In this document: piece after piece, positions 62,972 through 64,000 of the stretch
Numbering within the stretch: position 1 is the first letter of the stretch
Layout of the letters: every line of letters starts with the position of its first letter
Origin: Lachnospiraceae bacterium
Lineage (GTDB): Bacteria; Bacillota; Clostridia; Lachnospirales; Lachnospiraceae
Length of the DNA stretch: 64,000 nucleotides
NCBI GenBank assembly: GCA_910575005.1
Contig: CAJTCL010000008.1
Span: forward strand, 14,277-78,276
Reading direction: 5' to 3'
Notes under the pieces: model-generated
Told to the model about the DNA's origin: nothing
The model's input: only the letters and a program-made list of their open reading frames with translations
The model's database searches: none
Made by a program: the position numbers and the translations under genes

Positions 62972-63000
62972 AAAAGGATAAGCAGTCTGCCTATCCTTTT
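62972..63000. terminator. Bidirectional terminator between the regulator and gerA
   Basis: AAAAGGATA and TATCCTTTT arms around an 11-base centre, with T-rich sequence after the stem on both strands. It lies 37 bases after the stop of the GntR regulator. Confidence 0.8.
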
Positions 63001-63037
63001 TCTTACTTTACTATTATATTTTCCCAAATTTTCCTTT

Positions 63038-63712
63038 TTATTCCTGTTTGTGGATAATATTTTTCACCATAATTTCCTGATTCACTACATGATAGCCTAC
63101 AATCTCTACCACGGTTTCTTTATCTTTCTGTTTCAATCCCTCATATATCTTCTGATGTTCTTCGATCAATCTTGGATATACATCATCATTTTTCAGATAT
63201 TCTACCCGATAACGATACATCTGTTCTCGTAGATTATTTAGCATATTTACCAGCTTGGGATTATCCGCCGCCTGGTAAATGACTTCGTGAAACTCCATAT
63301 CTGTCTGTGCGGTCTGTTTGACATCTCCGCTTCTGGTACTCTCCTCAAAACGAATCATCGCTTTGTAAAGCTGCTCTAACTTTTCCTCTGTCATATTGTC
63401 ACAGGCAAGCCCTACTGCAAGCTCATCCAGGGCTCGCCGAATCTGCAGCACGTCCTCCATATCCTTTTCTGTCATCTTAGCAACCTCAGCTCCTTTTCTG
63501 GGAAAAGTAACTGCCAAGCCTTCTAACTCCAACATACGAATGGCCTCCCGAATCGGAGTACGGCTCACACCCAACTTAGAAGCGAGCTGTAATTCCATCA
63601 ACCGCTCTCCCGGTTTAAGTTCCCCTTTTAAAATCGCTTCCCGCAGGGTATGAAATACCACATCCCGCAGCGGAAGAAATGCATTCATATTTAATTCCAG
63701 CTTATCTGTCAT
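63038..63712 (-). CDS. GntR-family regulator, FadR/FCD type
   Basis: A 224-residue regulator. A winged helix-turn-helix (residues 12-75: FHTLREAILKGELKPGERL, LASKLGVSRTPIREAIRML, FPRKGAEVA) is followed by a helical FCD domain (about 80-215) with probable metal ligands in TDMEFHEVIY and the His in HQKIYEGLK and VGYHVVNQE. FCD regulators bind small organic acids. It follows ispE by 23 bases on the same strand, an arrangement seen in other Clostridia. Its targets are not evident. Confidence 0.9.
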   Translation of the reverse strand: MTDKLELNMNAFLPLRDVVFHTLREAILKGELKPGERLMELQLASKLGVSRTPIREAIRMLELEGLAVTFPRKGAEVAKMTEKDMEDVLQIRRALDELAVGLACDNMTEEKLEQLYKAMIRFEESTRSGDVKQTAQTDMEFHEVIYQAADNPKLVNMLNNLREQMYRYRVEYLKNDDVYPRLIEEHQKIYEGLKQKDKETVVEIVGYHVVNQEIMVKNIIHKQE

Positions 63713-63735
63713 CCCTCTCCTCCTGCTTATCTATC

Positions 63736-64000
63736 TTATCTGCGATTATTATAAATATCAGTCAAATATACCTGCTTGGCCAGTGAGCCTTCCCGTAGGC
63801 TCTGATATGCCATCTGCGCCTGCGCCTCATCCTCAAACAAGCCAAAAACAGTAGGCCCGCTGCCACTCATCATAGCATTGACTGCACCATAATGAAGCAT
63901 TTCCTCTCGTATCTGAGCAATCACTGGATAATGGGGGATGGTCACACTCTCCAACACATTTCCCATATGAGAAGCCACTTTCTTTAAATCTCCCTCACGA
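63736..64000 (-). CDS. ispE: 4-diphosphocytidyl-2-C-methyl-D-erythritol kinase, C-terminal part (runs off the right edge)
   Basis: The last 87 codons of a GHMP kinase. REGDLKKVASHMGNVLE, then LHYGAVNAMMSGSGPTVFGLF, the third GHMP motif with the SGSGPT loop, and YLTDIYNNRR at the end match IspE. It phosphorylates CDP-ME in the non-mevalonate isoprenoid pathway. The 5' part with the ATP-binding motif lies outside the window. The FadR-type regulator follows immediately. Confidence 0.92.
   Translation of the reverse strand, partial: REGDLKKVASHMGNVLESVTIPHYPVIAQIREEMLHYGAVNAMMSGSGPTVFGLFEDEAQAQMAYQSLREGSLAKQVYLTDIYNNRR

Overview
The window looks like chromosome of an anaerobic, spore-forming, motile gut Firmicute, most likely a Lachnospiraceae (Clostridia). 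The basis is a low to moderate G+C content, strong AGGAGG ribosome binding sites, sigma-A promoters, sporulation and germination genes (spoIIM, spoIIR, gerABC, a broken cotJC), a bile salt hydrolase, a DinR/LexA-type SOS box at recA, and neighbourhoods common in that family (trxA/recA/recX/rny, nudix/spoIIM/xerD, ispE/gntR). Names come from reading motifs; no database search was possible.

Layout. 1-650 is the end of an integrated element (parA and a small protein) that abuts the 3' part of a manganese catalase/cotJC gene. 1141-5158 holds a carboxymuconolactone decarboxylase-like protein, a chemoreceptor and a bile salt hydrolase. 5327-12294 is a four-gene cluster of poorly described proteins: an Ig-like plus alpha-solenoid giant, an Hsp70-like protein, a TPR protein and a membrane coiled-coil protein. 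After a CobD-like aminotransferase, 13820-14130 contains a type I toxin-antitoxin locus with both promoters visible. 14439-18057 has a secreted protein and a DUF4367 membrane protein under two near-identical non-sigma-A promoters, then a GntR-ABC operon. 18308-22451 carries an SBP-SBP-GGDEF-EAL sensor and an RRNPP-like regulator. 22617-31747 is one apparent operon, rluF-ligA-metA-jetA-jetB-jetC, in which the SMC-like Wadjet/Mks genes lack the JetD nuclease. 31834-39838 holds a lipoprotein, tRNA-Arg(CCG), shikimate genes on both strands, a truncated xerD, spoIIM and a nudix gene. 40050-44390 is rny, recX, recA and trxA. 44744-52444 includes an orphan KdpDE-like pair, a sulfotransferase, a CapA-like protein, galU and murI. 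52524-58288 is a LytTR two-component system with an ABC exporter. 58407-62868 is spoIIR and a gerABC operon. The window ends with a FadR-type regulator and the 3' part of ispE.

Three intergenic repeats with terminal inverted repeats stand out: two copies of one family (8631-8719 and 44424-44597) and one copy of another (41893-42058), whose inverted repeat supplies the last codons of recX. The observations I would follow first are the Hsp70-like/giant-solenoid cluster, the JetD-less condensin operon tied to ligA and metA, and the type I toxin locus.
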